Part shown: piece by piece, positions 51,909 through 62,276 of the stretch | How the letters are laid out: each line of letters starts with the position of its first letter | Numbering within the stretch: position 1 is the first letter of the stretch | Assembly: GCF_001898115.1 (NCBI RefSeq) | Contig: NZ_MKSQ01000008.1 | Coordinates: forward strand, 373,606-437,605 | DNA length: 64,000 nt | Origin: Allobosea sp. 67-29 | GTDB lineage: Bacteria > Pseudomonadota > Alphaproteobacteria > Rhizobiales > Beijerinckiaceae | Direction of reading: 5' to 3' | The notes under the pieces: model-generated | Database searches by the model: none | What the model was told of the DNA's origin: nothing | Seen by the model: only the letters and a program-made list of their open reading frames with translations | Translations under genes and position numbers: made by a program

Positions 51909-51935
51909 TTAGCACTCTCCTGGGAGGACTGCTAA
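51909..51935 (+). promoter_or_regulatory. CIRCE element (HrcA operator) with one mismatch
   Basis: TTAGCACTC-N9-GACTGCTAA matches the CIRCE consensus TTAGCACTC-N9-GAGTGCTAA except for C at 51929. It lies between the promoter and groES, so HrcA should repress the operon. Confidence 0.9.
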
Positions 51936-51998
51936 CAGCCTCACCCCGGGGCCCTTCAGCGGCGCCCGAACCGAATATGACAAGAGGAAGACAGAACC

Positions 51999-52286
51999 AT
52001 GAAGTTCCGTCCTTTGCATGACCGCGTCGTGGTCCGCCGCCTCGACAGCGAGGAAAAGACCAAGGGTGGCATCATCATCCCCGAGACCGCCAAGGAAAAG
52101 CCCCAGGAGGGCGAAATCGTCGCCGTCGGCCCCGGCGCGCGTGACGAGGCCGGCAAGCTCGTCGCCCTCGACGTCAAGAAGGGCGACCGCGTCCTGTTCG
52201 GCAAGTGGTCGGGCACCGAGGTCAAGATCGATGGTCAGGACCTCCTGATCATGAAGGAATCCGACATCATGGGCGTCGTCGGCTGA
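51999..52286 (+). CDS. groES: Co-chaperonin GroES
   Basis: A 95-residue GroES, the lid of the chaperonin: [35 protein letters not shown] with the mobile loop GGIIIPETA that binds GroEL. It acts as a heptamer in the cytoplasm with GroEL. It is the first gene of a groES-groEL operon controlled by CIRCE and is followed by groEL after 54 bases. Confidence 0.98.
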   Translation: MKFRPLHDRVVVRRLDSEEKTKGGIIIPETAKEKPQEGEIVAVGPGARDEAGKLVALDVKKGDRVLFGKWSGTEVKIDGQDLLIMKESDIMGVVG

Positions 52287-52289
52287 TAG

Positions 52290-53978
<1,689 letters not shown>

Positions 53979-54006
53979 GGACGTCCAGCTTCTCACAGCT
54001 ACAAGG

Positions 54007-54036
54007 AAGGCCCGGCGCAAGCCGGGCCTTTTTTCT
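54007..54036 (+). terminator. Intrinsic terminator of groESL
   Basis: AAGGCCCGGC (54007-54016) pairs perfectly with GCCGGGCCTT (54021-54030) across a GCAA tetraloop, followed by six T residues overall. It begins 29 bases after the groEL stop. Confidence 0.95.
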
Positions 54037-54172
54037 TGAGCGCGGACGCGTCCAGGAAAGGAAAGGAAAGGGGTAGGCGTGAGATGTCGGCCGCGGGACC
54101 GTTCGCCCTCACCCCGTTGCAGCAACGCTCGGGCGCCCGCTACAGCGTCCAACCGCGACACCCCTTAACCCG

Positions 54173-54193
54173 CCCTCTCCCTCCGGAAGAGGG
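54173..54193. repeat. REP-like hairpin CCCTCT/AGAGGG
   Basis: CCCTCT (54173-54178) and AGAGGG (54188-54193) enclose a CCGG-containing loop. A similar CCTCTCC/GGAGAGG hairpin with CCGG lies at 60598-60617. Such extragenic palindromes are common in rhizobial genomes; no T-tract is present. Confidence 0.4.
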
Positions 54194-54305
54194 TTCCCAG
54201 CGCTTCCAAGTGCTCTGTCCGTTCACGGCGCGCCTCCGCCCACGCCATGCATCCGAAGCGGCCCGCTCGGGAGCCGATGCGATGTCATCGTCACCGCTCC
54301 TCGCC

Positions 54306-54340
54306 TATAAAAGCGGCAAGCGCCTCCAATTTGGACGCGC
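54306..54340 (+). promoter_or_regulatory. Putative promoter -10 and palindromic operator before the LivJ-type gene
   Basis: TATAAA (54306-54311) is a good -10. GCGCCTCCAA (54320-54329) and TTGGACGCGC (54331-54340) then form a palindrome with one mismatch and a one-base centre, starting about where transcription would begin and ending 28 bases before the ATG. That is a classic repressor position. The -35 is weak (TGTCAT region). Confidence 0.55.
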
Positions 54341-54368
54341 GATCATGCCAACCGATCGGGAGAGGCCC

Positions 54369-55475
54369 ATGAAAACCTCGAAACTCCTCACCGGCGTCGC
54401 TTTCGCCGCCACGCTCCTCGCGGCGCAGGCCGCGCGCGCCGATATCACCATCGGCCTGATCGCGCCGCTGACCGGCCCGGTCGCCGCCTATGGCGAGCAG
54501 GTCAAGAACGGCGCCCAGACGGCCGTCGACGTGATCAACAAGGATGGCGGGGTGCTGGGCGAGAAGCTCGTGCTCAAGCTGGCGGACGATGCCGGCGACC
54601 CGAAGCAGGGCGTCTCCTCCGCCAATCTGCTCGTCGGCGACAAGGTGAAGTTCGTCGTCGGACCAGTGACCTCCGGCGTCGCGATGGCGACCTCCGACGC
54701 GCTCGCGGAGAGCGGCGTGCTGATGGTGACGCCGACCGCGACCTCGCCGGCGCTGACCACGCGTGGCCTCACCAACGTCTTCCGCACCTGCGGCCGCGAT
54801 GATCAGCAGGCCGAGGTCGCCGCCGCCTATGCGGTGAAGAACCTGAAGGACAAGAAGATCGCGATCGTCCACGACAAGGGCACCTACGGCAAGGGCCTCG
54901 CCGACAACTTCCAGAAGGGCATTCACGCCGGCGGTCTCAAGGAAGTGGCCTATCTGGCGCTGACGCCGGGCGAGAAGGATCTTTCGGCCGTCATCACGCG
55001 GCTGAAGTCCGCCGGAGCCGACGTCATCTATTTCGGCGGCTACCACCCCGAGGGCGGCCTGCTCGCCCGCCAGCTCGCCGATGCCGGCGTCAAGGCGACG
55101 ATCATCGGCGGCGACGGCCTCTCCAATACCGAATTCGCGGCGATCGGCGGCAACAACGCCACCGGCACGCTGTTCACCAATGCCAGCGACGCGCTGAAGA
55201 ACCCGGATTCGGCAGCGGCCGTGGCCGCTCTGAAGGAAAAGGGCCTTCCGCCGGAGGCGTTCACGCTGAACGCCTATGCCGCCGTCGAGGTCATCAAGGC
55301 CGGCATCGAGAAGGCCGGCAAGGCCGATCCCTCGGCCACCGCCAAGGCGCTGCATGCCGGCATGGCGATCAAGACCGCCATCGGCACCCTGACTTATGGC
55401 AAGACCGGCGATCTGACCTCGCCGAGCTTCTCGATGTACAAGTGGGAAGCCGGCAAGATCGTCGCGGCGGAGTGA
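54369..55475 (+). CDS. Branched-chain amino-acid ABC substrate-binding protein (LivJ/LivK-type)
   Basis: A 368-residue periplasmic binding protein with a Sec signal ([19 protein letters not shown]) and the Leu/Ile/Val-binding fold: [45 protein letters not shown] and [15 protein letters not shown]. Members bind branched-chain or other amino acids, or amides. GAGAGG lies before ATG 54369. No LivHMGF genes are nearby, so it is an orphan binding protein that must pair with a distant permease. A palindrome at its promoter suggests local repression. Confidence 0.93.
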   Translation: MKTSKLLTGVAFAATLLAAQAARADITIGLIAPLTGPVAAYGEQVKNGAQTAVDVINKDGGVLGEKLVLKLADDAGDPKQGVSSANLLVGDKVKFVVGPVTSGVAMATSDALAESGVLMVTPTATSPALTTRGLTNVFRTCGRDDQQAEVAAAYAVKNLKDKKIAIVHDKGTYGKGLADNFQKGIHAGGLKEVAYLALTPGEKDLSAVITRLKSAGADVIYFGGYHPEGGLLARQLADAGVKATIIGGDGLSNTEFAAIGGNNATGTLFTNASDALKNPDSAAAVAALKEKGLPPEAFTLNAYAAVEVIKAGIEKAGKADPSATAKALHAGMAIKTAIGTLTYGKTGDLTSPSFSMYKWEAGKIVAAE

Positions 55476-55646
55476 TCCTCCCGGCCGGGGTGCCGCGCAG
55501 CCAGTCGCCGCGCCCCGGCCACCTACCATTCGCCTCTCCGGCAGATGACAATTTGCTCATCTCGGCGCAGCGCCATTGAAAGGCCATCGGCGCTGGGACA
55601 TGGTCCGAATCATGGCATCGACCCCTTCCCGCCAGGATTTCAGCCC

Positions 55647-57740
55647 ATGCGCCCGTTGAGTATCCTCGTCGCCCTGATGGCGGCTGCCGCGCTGGCGGTC
55701 GGCGTCCCGGCCGGTTCGGCCGGCATCATCGGGATGGGCATCGTCGGCCTGCTTCTGGCGGTCGTCACCTTCCGCTCGCCGACGCTGACCTTCTTCCTGC
55801 GCATCTTCTCCGGCATCTTCGCGATCGAATATGTGCTGTTCGCGGCGACGGCTCTGCTGGCCCAGGCAGGGCTGTGGCCGGCGTCCCTCGGCATCCCGCC
55901 GGTGCCGACCAGCCTGCCGACCACGGTCGGCGTCTTCGGCATCATGATCTACGCGATCTCCTTCGTGCCGGTGATCGCCCGCATTTCACGCATCGCCTCG
56001 CCCTTCTTCGAATCGGACGAGATCACCACGGCCAATCTCTGGCCGATCGGCCCCTACCAGATCCGGCTGGGACGACTGGCCGTGGCCCTGTTCGTTTTCC
56101 TCATCGTGCTGAACCAGGCGCAGGTCGGCATCACCCTCAGGATCTCGTTCTTCAGCCGCGACATGTACAACGCGCTGCAGAACAAGGACGCGGCCGCCTT
56201 CTGGTATCAGCAGCTCTGGGTCTTCATTCCATGGGCGACGATCTGGGTGGTTTCCGGCCTGGTCGAGATCTTCGCCAACTACACCCTGCTGATCCGCTGG
56301 CGGCAGTTCATGGCGCATGAATACACCGAGCGCTGGCTGAGCCATGCCACCCACTACCGGATCGCGCTCGCAGGCAGCGTCGACAACCCGGACCAGCGCA
56401 TCGCCGAAGATACGCGCTCTTTCGTCAACCAGACCTACAACTTCGCGCTGCCGCTGCTCTCGCAGGTCTCCACGCTGGTCTCTTTCTCGATCATCCTCTG
56501 GAATATCGACGCGAAGTTCACCCTGCCGGGCACCGCGATCGAAATCCCCGGCTACATCTTCTGGGTCGCCTTCTTCTATGCCGCGGTCGCGACCTGGCTG
56601 ACGCATTTGATCGGCCGGCCGCTGATCAACCTCGAATTCGAGCAGGAAAAGCGCGAGGCGAACTTCCGCTTCTCGCTGGCGCGCCTGCGCGAATATTCGG
56701 AGCAGATCGCGCTCATGGTCGGCGAGCCGACCGAGCGTGCGCATCTGGCCGGGCGCTTCCGCGCCATCGTCGAGAACTTCTACCGGCTGGTCTGGCGGCG
56801 GCTGAAGCTGAGCGCCTTCACCTTCTCCTACAATCAAGCCAGTGTCGTGGTTCCCACGATCATCCTTGCGCCCTACTACTTCGCCGGCACGATCACGCTC
56901 GGCGTGATGATGCAGGTCGCGGGCGCCTTCGACCGGGTGCAGACGGCGCTGTCCTTCATCATCAACAGCTATTCCTCGATCGCGCAGTACCTCGCCGCCA
57001 TCAGCCGCCTGACGACCTTCGAGAAGGCGATCGCAGAGGCTCAGCACGGCCCGATCAGCGAGGATGCACTAAGCCGCGAGACCTCGCGAGACGGCGGCCT
57101 GCATGTCGGCAAGGCGGTGCTGGCGCTGCCCAACGGCCAGCCAATCGTCCGGCTGGACCGGCTGGACTTCGGCAAGACGCGCTCGACCCTGGTGATCGGC
57201 CCCTCCGGCTCGGGCAAGTCGACGCTGTTCCGCGCCATTGCCGGCATCTGGCCGTTCGGCGACGGCAAGGTCGGAATCCCGGCGCAGGCGCGGATCATGC
57301 TGCTGCCGCAACGCCCCTATCTGCCGCAGGGCACGCTGCGCGCCGCCCTCGCCTATCCGGAGCGCGAGGAGGCCTATGGCGACGACGCGATCCGCGAGGC
57401 GATGGCCAAGGTCAGACTCGGGCATCTGGCGGACAGGCTCGACGAGGTCGATCTCTGGGGCCAGCGCCTGTCGGGCGGCGAGCAGCAACGGCTGGCCGTG
57501 GCGCGCGCCCTGCTGAGCAAGCCGGACTGGCTCTTCCTCGACGAAGCCACTGCCTCGCTCGACGAGAAGCTCGAAGGCGAGATCTACGCGACGATCGATC
57601 GGGAACTGCCGCAAGCGCACATCGTCTCGATCGGTCACCGCGCCACGCTGCGCGAGATGCATGATGCCATCGTCACGATGGAACCGAACGAGGACGGCAC
57701 CTTCACGCCGATCCCGACGGCAAAAGCGCCGGTCGCCTGA
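55647..57740 (+). CDS. SbmA/BacA- or YddA-like ABC transporter (fused permease-ATPase)
   Basis: A 697-residue half-type exporter. Residues about 1-150 hold extra N-terminal helices, about 150-470 the ABC_membrane_2 transmembrane domain (ITLRISFFSRDMYNALQNKD, DNPDQRIAEDTRSFV), and about 490-690 an ATPase with Walker A GPSGSGKST, signature LSGGEQQRLAVARALL and Walker B WLFLDEATASLD. This is the YddA/Rv1819c arrangement; true SbmA/BacA lacks the ATPase. It may move vitamin B12-like molecules, very long-chain lipids or peptides; in rhizobia the related BacA affects lipid A and symbiosis. The ATG at 55647 has AGGA upstream; the frame extends to 55545 without support. Confidence 0.9.
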   Translation: MRPLSILVALMAAAALAVGVPAGSAGIIGMGIVGLLLAVVTFRSPTLTFFLRIFSGIFAIEYVLFAATALLAQAGLWPASLGIPPVPTSLPTTVGVFGIMIYAISFVPVIARISRIASPFFESDEITTANLWPIGPYQIRLGRLAVALFVFLIVLNQAQVGITLRISFFSRDMYNALQNKDAAAFWYQQLWVFIPWATIWVVSGLVEIFANYTLLIRWRQFMAHEYTERWLSHATHYRIALAGSVDNPDQRIAEDTRSFVNQTYNFALPLLSQVSTLVSFSIILWNIDAKFTLPGTAIEIPGYIFWVAFFYAAVATWLTHLIGRPLINLEFEQEKREANFRFSLARLREYSEQIALMVGEPTERAHLAGRFRAIVENFYRLVWRRLKLSAFTFSYNQASVVVPTIILAPYYFAGTITLGVMMQVAGAFDRVQTALSFIINSYSSIAQYLAAISRLTTFEKAIAEAQHGPISEDALSRETSRDGGLHVGKAVLALPNGQPIVRLDRLDFGKTRSTLVIGPSGSGKSTLFRAIAGIWPFGDGKVGIPAQARIMLLPQRPYLPQGTLRAALAYPEREEAYGDDAIREAMAKVRLGHLADRLDEVDLWGQRLSGGEQQRLAVARALLSKPDWLFLDEATASLDEKLEGEIYATIDRELPQAHIVSIGHRATLREMHDAIVTMEPNEDGTFTPIPTAKAPVA

Positions 57741-57746
57741 AGGCAG

Positions 57747-57783
57747 CCGGCGCCCGATCGAGCGGTTTCGACGGAGGCGCCGG
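57747..57783. repeat. Inverted repeat in the convergent ABC-META gap
   Basis: CCGGCGCC (57747-57754) and GGCGCCGG (57776-57783) form a perfect 8-bp repeat with a 21-base spacer between two convergent genes. There is no T-tract, so it is a doubtful terminator. Confidence 0.35.
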
Positions 57784-57815
57784 ATGCCCCGGCGCGGCCC
57801 CTTCCGCGGGACTGC

Positions 57816-58304
57816 TCAGAGCGAGCGGCTGAGCACCAGTTCGCCCGCACCGCCCTTGAGGACGAGCCGGCCGTTCACCAGGTCCCATTTCTGGGTGGCG
57901 CGCAGGGCGATGAGGAAGGTGCGCTCGAAATCGAGCGTGCCCTTGTCGCAGCTCCGCTTGGTGATGGCGATCGGCCCCACCGCGAAACCCTGCTGGCGCA
58001 GCGGATAGGCGGCAGCCGAGAAGGTGTTGCAGCCGGCGAAGCCCGTACCGCGCAGATTCTGGTCGATCAGCAGCGTGACCCGGCGATCATGAACCGGCTT
58101 GCCGTTGAGCTGAACGAGGCTCCAGCTGGCGCCGAGCGGGAAGGTCTTCTCCTGCTGCGGTGTCGGAATCGGCGTATTGCCGCCGCCGAGCTCCTGACGG
58201 GACGGCATCCTCTGACGCTGTGCGGCGGCTTCTCCGGGAACCAGCATCGGCACGACCAACGCGGCGAGGACGGCCGCAAGGCCAAGGCGTGGAGTCATCG
58301 TCAT
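57816..58304 (-). CDS. META/HslJ-domain secreted protein
   Basis: A 162-residue protein with a signal peptide (LGLAAVLAALVVPMLVPGEAAAQ) and a META/HslJ-type domain: ASWSLVQLNGKPVHD near residue 60 and FAGCNTFSAAAY near 95, the family's GCN motif. The second cysteine in ITKRSCDK may pair with it. The family is linked to heat resistance and motility or has no known role. AGGTAAG lies before ATG 58304; a GTG at 58319 would add five residues. It converges on the ABC exporter gene. Confidence 0.82.
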   Translation of the reverse strand: MTMTPRLGLAAVLAALVVPMLVPGEAAAQRQRMPSRQELGGGNTPIPTPQQEKTFPLGASWSLVQLNGKPVHDRRVTLLIDQNLRGTGFAGCNTFSAAAYPLRQQGFAVGPIAITKRSCDKGTLDFERTFLIALRATQKWDLVNGRLVLKGGAGELVLSRSL

Positions 58305-58429
58305 CTTACCTGCGTTCACGCGCGCGAAAGCGGCACGGGCCCCTTCATGGTTAAACGCCTAGAGGCCAATTCGTTCGGGATCAAGGCTGCCGCGCGCGAA
58401 AGCGCACAGCCCTTGCCACAAGCGGCCGG

Positions 58430-59401
58430 TCAGATACGGGCGTCGAGCCGCTCCAGCAACCGGTTCGCGCGGCGGAAGACATAGGCCGGGGCCGTGACCG
58501 TGATGTCGTCGGCGCCCTTGCGGTCGAGCTCCTCGACCAGCGCGAAAACCGCCTTGCCCGGGCAGTGCAGCGTCAGCGGCGCGCCGGCCAGCGGCGCTCC
58601 GAAGGGCAACCGCGCCCCGAAACTCTCCGTCAGGGCCGACAGCGCCGCGGCGTCGAGATCGAGCCTGGCGCGGATCTCGCGGATGGTGCGGCCCTCTTCC
58701 TCGGCGGCGATGCGGGAGAGAATGGTGCGGACCGCGGCCCGGGCCCGAGCGCTCCAGGGCGCGCGCGTCGACGCGACGAGATTGGCTTCGGAGGCGAGCA
58801 TCACGCCGTCGTCGAGCACCTTCAGCGCGTTGGCGGCGAGCGTCGCGCCGGTGGTGGTGATGTCGACGACGATCTCGGCCGTGCCGGCGGCGGGCGCGCC
58901 TTCGGTAGCGCCCAGGCTCTCGACGATCCGGTAATCCGCCAAGCCGTGCTCGGCGAAGAAGCGGCGTGTCAGGTTCACATATTTGGTGGCGACGCGCAGC
59001 TTGCGGCCATGGCGGGCGCGCATGGTCGAGGCGACATCCTCGAGATCGGTCATGCTGCGCACGTCGATCCAGGCCTGCGGCACGGCGACGACGACATTGG
59101 CGTGGCCGAATCCGAGCGGGGTCAGCATCTCCACCGCCGCATCGGCATCGGACAACTGCTCGCGCACCAGGTCTTCTCCGGTGACGCCGAGATGGGCAGC
59201 GCCGGAGGCGAGCTGCGCGACGATCTCCGAGGCCGACAGGAAAGCGACCTCCGCGCCCTCCACGCCCGCGATCGTGCCACGATAGCCGCGCTCGCCGCTG
59301 GCCTTGACGAATTTCAGCCCGGCGCGGCCGAAGAAGGCGGTGGCGTTCTCCTGCAGCCGGCCCTTCGAGGGGACAGCGAGGACGAGAGGGGCGTCGGTCA
59401 T
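58430..59401 (-). CDS. hisG: ATP phosphoribosyltransferase, catalytic subunit HisG
   Basis: A 323-residue HisG, first enzyme of histidine synthesis (ATP + PRPP to phosphoribosyl-ATP). It starts [20 protein letters not shown] and has the PRPP loop region [22 protein letters not shown] near residue 170. Short HisG enzymes that need HisZ are about 200-230 residues; this one has about 90 more, ending [22 protein letters not shown], resembling the ACT-like regulatory domain of long HisG. Yet hisZ is the gene just upstream, overlapping by four bases. This mixed form seems to be a lineage trait of some rhizobia (from memory). Confidence 0.93.
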   Translation of the reverse strand: MTDAPLVLAVPSKGRLQENATAFFGRAGLKFVKASGERGYRGTIAGVEGAEVAFLSASEIVAQLASGAAHLGVTGEDLVREQLSDADAAVEMLTPLGFGHANVVVAVPQAWIDVRSMTDLEDVASTMRARHGRKLRVATKYVNLTRRFFAEHGLADYRIVESLGATEGAPAAGTAEIVVDITTTGATLAANALKVLDDGVMLASEANLVASTRAPWSARARAAVRTILSRIAAEEEGRTIREIRARLDLDAAALSALTESFGARLPFGAPLAGAPLTLHCPGKAVFALVEELDRKGADDITVTAPAYVFRRANRLLERLDARI

Positions 59402-60510
59402 GCGGCTTCTCCCGCCAGACGGTCGAGCCAGAGCGAGGCGCCGACCGCGGGAACCGCGCGCTTCGCCCCCAGGCGGCCGAGCAGATTGTCGTAGCGTCCG
59501 CCGCCGGCCACCGGCTTGGCGTCGCCACGGGCGGGGTCGTGCAATTCGAAGATGAAGCCGGTGTAGTAGTCGAGATTGCGGGCGAAACCGGCCGAAAACT
59601 GGATGGCACCGACATCGACCCCGCGTGCGGCGAGGAAGCCGGTGCGCTCGTCGAAGGCATCGAGCTCGCGATTGAGGTCGAGCGCGGCCTGGTCGGCCAG
59701 CGCCCGGAGCGAGGCGGAAGCGGCATCGGGATCGCCGACGATGGCCAGCACCTGGCCCAGCAGCGCCTTGACGTCGCCATTGACCGGGTTCTCGCGCTCG
59801 GCCGCGCGGGCGAGGAAGCGTTCGGCGATATCGGCGGCGCTGCGTCCGCCGACCGTCGAGATGCCGGCAATCGAGAGCACGTCCTCGACGAAGGCGCGGG
59901 CGGCCTTCGGGTCCTGCCCTTCGAGCGCCTTGAGCAGGCCGGCATGGGCGGCCTCGCCATCCGGTGCCGGAGGATCGAGCGCGGCGACGGCGTCAGTGCC
60001 CTTGCCTTGCACGATCGCGCGCACCAGCCGCCGACGCGCACCCTGCGACACCGCCAGGCGGTCGAGCAGCGCTCCAAGCAGCGCGACATCGCCCATGACG
60101 ATCCGCGGCGCCTTCAGCCCGAGCGTAACGGCAGCCTCGACCGCCAGCGCCATGATCTCGGCATCGGTCGCGGTGAAATCCTCGCGCCCGAAGGATTCGA
60201 GCCCCGCCTGCTGGAATTCGCCGGGCTCGCCGGAGCGCATGCGGAAGACCGGGCCGGCATAGGCATAAGCCGCCGGCTCGGTCGAGCCGGAGGCGATGTG
60301 ATCGAGCGCGACGGGAATGGTGTATTCGGGTCTCAGGCACCAGTCGCGGCCGTCGGCATCCTGCGTCATGAAGATTCGCCGGCGGATATCCTCGCCCGAA
60401 AGATCGAGGAAGACGTCGGCAGGCTGGAGGATGGCGGGTTCGGCGCAGGCGTAGCCCTCGCCGGCGAGAAGGGCGATCACGTCATCGATGCGGGCACGGC
60501 TTGCGGGCAC
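59398..60510 (-). CDS. hisZ: ATP phosphoribosyltransferase regulatory subunit HisZ
   Basis: A 370-residue HisZ, a histidyl-tRNA-synthetase paralogue without aminoacylation that activates and feedback-controls HisG. It keeps the class II core, [25 protein letters not shown] and the HisA-like [13 protein letters not shown], but lacks an anticodon domain. Start GTG at 60510. It lies 109 bases downstream of hisS and overlaps hisG by four bases. Confidence 0.93.
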   Translation of the reverse strand: MPASRARIDDVIALLAGEGYACAEPAILQPADVFLDLSGEDIRRRIFMTQDADGRDWCLRPEYTIPVALDHIASGSTEPAAYAYAGPVFRMRSGEPGEFQQAGLESFGREDFTATDAEIMALAVEAAVTLGLKAPRIVMGDVALLGALLDRLAVSQGARRRLVRAIVQGKGTDAVAALDPPAPDGEAAHAGLLKALEGQDPKAARAFVEDVLSIAGISTVGGRSAADIAERFLARAAERENPVNGDVKALLGQVLAIVGDPDAASASLRALADQAALDLNRELDAFDERTGFLAARGVDVGAIQFSAGFARNLDYYTGFIFELHDPARGDAKPVAGGGRYDNLLGRLGAKRAVPAVGASLWLDRLAGEAA

Positions 60511-60597
60511 GGGTCGTCCTGTCCTGTTGCGAGCGTCGTCCTAGCAGCGATACCCGGCGTTTTCGACAGATTTGAGCGAATTGGGTGAACGGTCTTT

Positions 60598-60617
60598 CCT
60601 CTCCGGCAAGGGAGAGG
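60598..60617. repeat. Hairpin CCTCTCC/GGAGAGG just after hisS
   Basis: A 7-bp perfect stem with a GGCAAG loop lies immediately beyond the hisS stop codon. No T-tract follows on either strand. It resembles the CCGG-containing hairpin at 54173-54193 and may be one of a dispersed REP-like family. Confidence 0.45.
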
Positions 60618-60619
60618 GC

Positions 60620-62194
60620 TCACGCGTGTCGCGCGAGAACCTTCTTCACGCCCTCGACCAGCTCGGCCACCGGCACCGCAAACTGCGCCTCGGCCTGCTT
60701 GGCCTTGTGCTCGGCCGAATCCTTGACGTCGCGGCTGGCGGCGGCGAGCTCGGCGCCGAGGATCAGGTCCTTGACGACGACCGTGCCGGCCTCGCGCTCC
60801 GACGAGCCCTGAATCACGGCGCAGACCGCGCCGCGCCGGTCGGCATATTTCATCTGGGCGTTGAAGCCGGAGCTACCCAGATAGAGATCGGCGCGGCAGA
60901 GCGACCTGCCGTCCTCGTCCCTCGCCTGCCGGAGCGAAGACACCATCGCCTGATAGCCCGGCATGAATTCGGGGCTTTTGTTGTCCATGGCGGTGACGAC
61001 GACGAGCGGCAGCTCGCTCTTGCTGTCGACGATGGGCGACTTCACCGCCTTCAGCGCCGAATAGAGCCGGGAGACACCGATCGAGAAGCCGACCGCCGGC
61101 ACCGGTTCGGGCCGGAAGCGGCCGACGAGGCCGTCATAGCGCCCGCCGCCGGCAACCGAGCCGAAGCGCACGACCTGCCCGTCCTCGTTGGTGACCGGAA
61201 AGGTCAGCTCCACCTCGTAAACAGAGCCGGTATAGTATTCGAGGCCGCGGACGACGGAAGGGTCGATGATGATGCGGCCGAGATACCCGGCCGCCGTGAT
61301 CAGTTCGCGGATCTGCTCCAGTTCGGCGATGCCGGCCTGGCCGTTCTCGGCACCTTCGACGAGGCCACGCAAATCGGTAAGCGCCGCGGCTGAAAGCTTG
61401 GCGGAGCCTTCGCTGTCCCTGGCGTTCGTCTTGCCCAGCTCGGCAAGCTTCTGGCCGAGTTCAAGATAGCGCAGGATGCGGTCGGACTGCGCGCTGGAGA
61501 GGCCTGCGCCCTTGGTGAAGTCGCCGCTCTCGTCCTTGCGGCCTTCGCCGAGGAGCTTGCGGACCTCCTCCAGCGGGAATTTGTCGGCCTTGTCGATCGC
61601 GCGCAGCACGGTGAGGCGCGCAGCAGCATCGATGCCCGCCGCGTCCATCACGCCGTCGAGCACCTTACGGTTGTTGACCTTCACGACATAGTCGCCGCGC
61701 CGGATGCCGAGCGCTTCCATCGTGTCGGCGGCCAGCATGCAGATCTCGGCATCGGCCGTGACCGAGCCGCTGCCGACAATGTCCGCATCGAACTGCATGA
61801 ACTGGCGGAAGCGGCCCGGCCCGGGCTTCTCGTTACGGAAGACATAGCCGACCTGATAGCCGCGATAGGGTTTCGGCAGCGCGTCGAAATTTTCCGCGAC
61901 ATGGCGGGCGAGCGGCGCCGTCAGGTCGTAACGCAGCGAGAGCCACTGCTCGTCATCGTCCTGGAAGGAAAAGACGCCCTCGTTCGGCCGGTCCTGATCC
62001 GGCAGGAATTTACCGAGCGCATCGGTGTATTCGACAAAGGGCGTCTCGACCGGATCGAAGCCATAACGCGAGAAGCTCTCGCGGATGACTGCGAGCATGC
62101 GCTCGGTGGCAGCAACATCGGCGGGGCCGCGATCGACGAAGCCGCGCGGCTGGCGGGCCTTCAGCTTGGCAGGGGCGGTCTTGTCGGCGGACAT
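60620..62194 (-). CDS. hisS: Histidyl-tRNA synthetase
   Basis: A 524-residue class II synthetase that charges tRNA-His. The start reads [15 protein letters not shown], motif 1 lies nearby, and the HisA motif [14 protein letters not shown] is present near residue 320. Motif 2 reads [16 protein letters not shown] (about 118-132), not the usual FRxERPQxGRxRQFHQ loop; this divergent form belongs to an alphaproteobacterial HisRS clade associated with tRNA-His lacking the extra G at position -1. It is also longer than typical bacterial HisRS (about 420-430). The ATG at 62194 is preferred over 62221. It heads the hisS-hisZ-hisG cluster. Confidence 0.95.
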   Translation of the reverse strand: MSADKTAPAKLKARQPRGFVDRGPADVAATERMLAVIRESFSRYGFDPVETPFVEYTDALGKFLPDQDRPNEGVFSFQDDDEQWLSLRYDLTAPLARHVAENFDALPKPYRGYQVGYVFRNEKPGPGRFRQFMQFDADIVGSGSVTADAEICMLAADTMEALGIRRGDYVVKVNNRKVLDGVMDAAGIDAAARLTVLRAIDKADKFPLEEVRKLLGEGRKDESGDFTKGAGLSSAQSDRILRYLELGQKLAELGKTNARDSEGSAKLSAAALTDLRGLVEGAENGQAGIAELEQIRELITAAGYLGRIIIDPSVVRGLEYYTGSVYEVELTFPVTNEDGQVVRFGSVAGGGRYDGLVGRFRPEPVPAVGFSIGVSRLYSALKAVKSPIVDSKSELPLVVVTAMDNKSPEFMPGYQAMVSSLRQARDEDGRSLCRADLYLGSSGFNAQMKYADRRGAVCAVIQGSSEREAGTVVVKDLILGAELAAASRDVKDSAEHKAKQAEAQFAVPVAELVEGVKKVLARHA

Positions 62195-62211
62195 GGCGTG
62201 CGAAACTCGGA

Positions 62212-62262
62212 CAATCAACAAAAAGTCGATTGCGGGTTAGACCGTACGAGCGCCAGGGGCAA
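62212..62262 (-). promoter_or_regulatory. Putative hisS promoter and leader hairpin
   Basis: On the minus strand TTGCCC (62257-62262) and TAACCC (62234-62239) lie 17 bases apart. The leader then has CAATCGAC and GTTGATTG (62225-62232 with 62212-62219) around five T residues, an 8-bp stem with one mismatch, ending 18 bases before the ATG. Both are moderate matches. Confidence 0.4.
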
Positions 62263-62276
62263 GCGCGTCCTTCTCG

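Larger units (their letters stand above)
54037..54368. other. 332-base intergenic stretch before the binding-protein gene
   Basis: No coding sequence is supported; an open frame starting at 54036 extends into the binding protein but its N-terminal part is low-complexity. The stretch holds a CCCTCT...AGAGGG hairpin (54173-54193), a TATAAA box (54306-54311) and a 21-bp palindrome (54320-54340), listed separately. Confidence 0.6.

Noticed and set aside
58359..60089. 576-codon minus-strand frame across hisG and hisZ
   Set aside because: It is an alternative frame of two clearly recognised genes and has arginine/serine-rich low-complexity sequence.
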